The notes under the pieces: model-generated | The model's input: only the letters and a program-made list of their open reading frames with translations | Database searches by the model: none | What the model was told of the DNA's origin: nothing | In this document: in pieces, positions 59,870 to 64,000 of the stretch | Position numbering within the stretch: the stretch's first letter is position 1 | How the letters are laid out: every line of letters begins with the position of its first letter | DNA from: Nannocystis bainbridge | GTDB taxonomy: Bacteria; Myxococcota_A; Polyangia; Nannocystales; Nannocystaceae | DNA: 64,000 nt | Direction of reading: 5' to 3' | NCBI RefSeq assembly: GCF_028368995.1 | Contig: NZ_JAQNDL010000004.1 | Coordinates: 628,001-692,000, forward strand | Made by a program: the position numbers and the translations under genes

Positions 59870-59875
59870 CCAGCC

Positions 59876-62224
<2,349 letters not shown>

Positions 62225-62241
62225 CCGGCCTCACTTCGGGC

Positions 62242-62271
62242 GCCAGAACGCCGGCGGCGCCGGCGTCTGGC
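62242..62271. terminator. Bidirectional hairpin between geosmin synthase and the protease
   Basis: GCCAGA, an unpaired A, CGCCGGC, loop GGC, GCCGGCG, TCTGGC (62242-62271). It lies between convergent ends 62224 and 62298. No U-run is visible. Confidence 0.65.
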
Positions 62272-62297
62272 CCTTCGCCTGCGGCAAGATTTCGTCG

Positions 62298-63392
62298 TCA
62301 GCGCGGCGCGGTGGCCTGCGCGGCCTCGATCTCGGCGTGGATCGCGGGCGCGTGGAGCCGGGTCCACTCGAGCACGGCGCGCAGCTGGACGCCGTAGTTC
62401 TCGGTGCGCACCGCGACGCCGTCGAGCTTGATCGTCGCGCCGGGGAGCTCGCGGTGGCCGCGGTGCAAGGCGACGACGCCCCACTCGTCGTCGCACACCG
62501 GCGAGCCGGAGGCGCCGCTGCGGGTGTCGGTGAGATAGCTGAGCCAGTGGCTGTCGCCGTGCACGACGAAGTTGTTGCGCAGGCCGATCCGCATCGGCTC
62601 GCCGTCGGGGTGCTGCAGGACGTTGACGCACTCCGCCAGCGGGGTGTCGCGGGTGCGCTCGAGCGGGCGCACTCGCAGGCGCAGCGGCGGACGGTCGACG
62701 GGCCCCAGCCGCAGCAGCGCGAAGTCGAGTTCGGCGTCGGCGGCGACGACCTCGAGCACACCGACCGATTCGAAGGGAGCGTCGGGGGCGAGGTAGTCGA
62801 ATTGCAGGACGGTCCCGCGGGCCTGCAGCGCGAAGTCAGTGGCGGTGATCGTCTCGCCGTCCTGGCGCGCGGCGATGACGTGATGGTTGGTGATGCCGAG
62901 GTTGGGCGCGATCAGCCAGCCGGTGCCGGTCGAAACCTCGGGGCTCTCGTCGGCCTGGTAGCGCGGCTTGTCGCCGAAGTGACGGTGGACCAAAACCTTG
63001 GCCACCGACTTGGCCGCCTCGGCGCCGCGGACGAGGAAGCGGGCGGAGATGGTGTGATCGCGCCGGGTCGACAGGGCCTCGAGGTGGAGGCGCGAGAGCT
63101 GCTCGGGCGAGGTCCAGGCGTAGGGCTTGGGCTGGGACCACTCGGCCGCGACGGCCTGGATCTCGGCGCTGCGGCGCGGTCGCTCGGCGCACAGAGCGGC
63201 GAAGAAGCGGGCGTCGACGAGCTGACGGCGCTCGAGCAGTTCGCACGCGGCCTCGACGAGCTGCACGGGCGGAACGTTGGCGCCGGGCAGGGCGAGGATC
63301 ACCTCGTCGCCGAAGCCGTAGCGCAGGAATCGCCGCAGCTCGTCGGCGCTGAACATGCTGAGCAAGAGGCGCTCCAACCGTTGTGTTCGCAT
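62298..63392 (-). CDS. Death-fold/effector-associated-domain trypsin-like protease
   Basis: 364 residues. Residues 1-85 (RLERLLLSMFSADELRRFLR, LPGANVPPVQLVEAACELLE, RRQLVDARFFAALCAERPRR) look like the small helical effector-associated or bacterial death-like domains that link components of prokaryotic conflict systems. Residues about 110-350 form a chymotrypsin-like protease with His171 (GITNHHVIAA), Asp223 (AELDFALLRL) and Ser295 (SGASGSPVCDDE). Fusion of such adaptors with trypsin-like proteases is known in immune-type loci, including gasdermin systems. It lies 53 nt downstream of a subtilisin-like gene. No signal peptide, so cytosolic. Confidence 0.85.
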   Translation of the reverse strand: MRTQRLERLLLSMFSADELRRFLRYGFGDEVILALPGANVPPVQLVEAACELLERRQLVDARFFAALCAERPRRSAEIQAVAAEWSQPKPYAWTSPEQLSRLHLEALSTRRDHTISARFLVRGAEAAKSVAKVLVHRHFGDKPRYQADESPEVSTGTGWLIAPNLGITNHHVIAARQDGETITATDFALQARGTVLQFDYLAPDAPFESVGVLEVVAADAELDFALLRLGPVDRPPLRLRVRPLERTRDTPLAECVNVLQHPDGEPMRIGLRNNFVVHGDSHWLSYLTDTRSGASGSPVCDDEWGVVALHRGHRELPGATIKLDGVAVRTENYGVQLRAVLEWTRLHAPAIHAEIEAAQATAPR

Positions 63393-63445
63393 GGCGGTGT
63401 TCGGCTCGAAGGATCAAGGCGAGGATGGCGGGTTTCGGTCAGGCA

Positions 63446-64000
63446 TCACTCGGGTTCGGGCGCGCCGAGGCGGACCTCGAGGGTGATCGGGACGACGATG
63501 CGCAGGCTGTCGGTGGTGGTCGTTGCGGTGGTGGGGGCGAGCTGCACGCGACGTCGCGGTCGCGCGGGGGCGGCGGTCGTGTCGGCGATCCGCCGGCGCA
63601 GGGCCATGGAGGCGTGGCGCGGGACGGCCGGCAGCGGTGATTCGCCGAGGACCGCGTCGACCAAAGCGCGACGATAAACAGGGTCGACGACGAGCTGCTG
63701 CAAGACCTCGACGCCGAGGCCCGGGGCGGCGGTCGTGAGGTCCTCGCGGGCGCCGGCGCCGAGCAGGTGGGCGACGCCGAGGCGGACGCGCTGCTCGACG
63801 CTGCGGGTCTGCGCGTGCGCCGAGACGATGGCCTCGTGCGGGCCCGTGCGACCGCGTGCGCGCTCCAGGGCGAGGGGCAACAAGGCGTCGACGAGCATCG
63901 CTTCGGGGGCGGCCGGCGGCGTGGCGCCTGGGGCCTCCTCGCCGAGCGGCAGCGGGGCCTGCAGCAGGGCCGCGCAGTCGAGCAGGCCGGCGCCGAACCA
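63446..64000 (-). CDS. C-terminal end of a subtilisin-like (S8) protease, partial
   Basis: The frame is open from the window edge to the stop at 63446 (185 codons). The first visible residues, WFGAGLLDCAALLQAPLPLG, match the last conserved helix of S8 peptidases (GxGxxxxxxAL). The rest is a helical, Pro- and Thr-containing C-terminal extension (LLPLALERARGRTGPHEAIV, RALVDAVLGESPLPAVP) and ends in a beta-like tail (DSLRIVVPITLEVRLGAPEP). The catalytic Asp/His/Ser lie outside the window. It probably forms an operon with the downstream trypsin-like protease. Confidence 0.7.
   Translation of the reverse strand, partial: WFGAGLLDCAALLQAPLPLGEEAPGATPPAAPEAMLVDALLPLALERARGRTGPHEAIVSAHAQTRSVEQRVRLGVAHLLGAGAREDLTTAAPGLGVEVLQQLVVDPVYRRALVDAVLGESPLPAVPRHASMALRRRIADTTAAPARPRRRVQLAPTTATTTTDSLRIVVPITLEVRLGAPEPE

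Overview
The window is about 70% or more G+C, gene-dense, and carries many lipoproteins with Thr/Ser-rich linkers, Cys-rich repeat proteins, a Pkn2-type kinase and a geosmin synthase. This points to a myxobacterium (Myxococcota), most likely of the Nannocystis/Plesiocystis side. The taxon is an inference; no rRNA or tRNA gene was seen.

Layout. 1-3.7 kb: a truncated Na+/H+ antiporter, a Smr-domain protein, a cupin, and a divergent LysR/NmrA-oxidoreductase pair. 3.8-14 kb: surface lipoproteins (FG-GAP, S53 sedolisin, beta-helix), small alpha/beta-barrel proteins and a XylR-type regulator whose AAA+ core has lost the sigma-54 contact loop. 14.1-20.3 kb: two overlapping genes, a GHKL/Hsp90-like ATPase and a 1524-residue partner. 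20.4-25 kb: tandem paralogous Cys-rich lipoproteins and a membrane protein. 25.3-30.7 kb: a coupled operon of a Ser/Thr kinase, a VKOR-thioredoxin fusion, an OmpA-like protein, a 52-residue membrane peptide and a TlpA-like thioredoxin. 31-50 kb: DNA repair (UvsE, Ada), STAS/RsbW signalling, a J-protein, AraC/SDR, a hydrolase-like lipoprotein, a ferritin-like lipoprotein, and Rnk with a leader terminator. 50-55 kb: a CxxCH lipoprotein, an acyl-carrier-like protein without its serine, and a degraded zone with an IS66 remnant beside a broken Cys-rich gene. 55-62.2 kb: an MscS channel, then the most striking system: two family 2B encapsulin shell proteins followed by a two-domain geosmin synthase. 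62.3-64 kb: a death-fold-like (effector-associated) trypsin-like protease and the end of a subtilisin-like protease, a likely conflict or immunity locus running off the window.

A family of short palindromes built on GGACATGTCC is scattered through the whole window. Most copies lie between genes, often convergent ones, but some lie inside reading frames.
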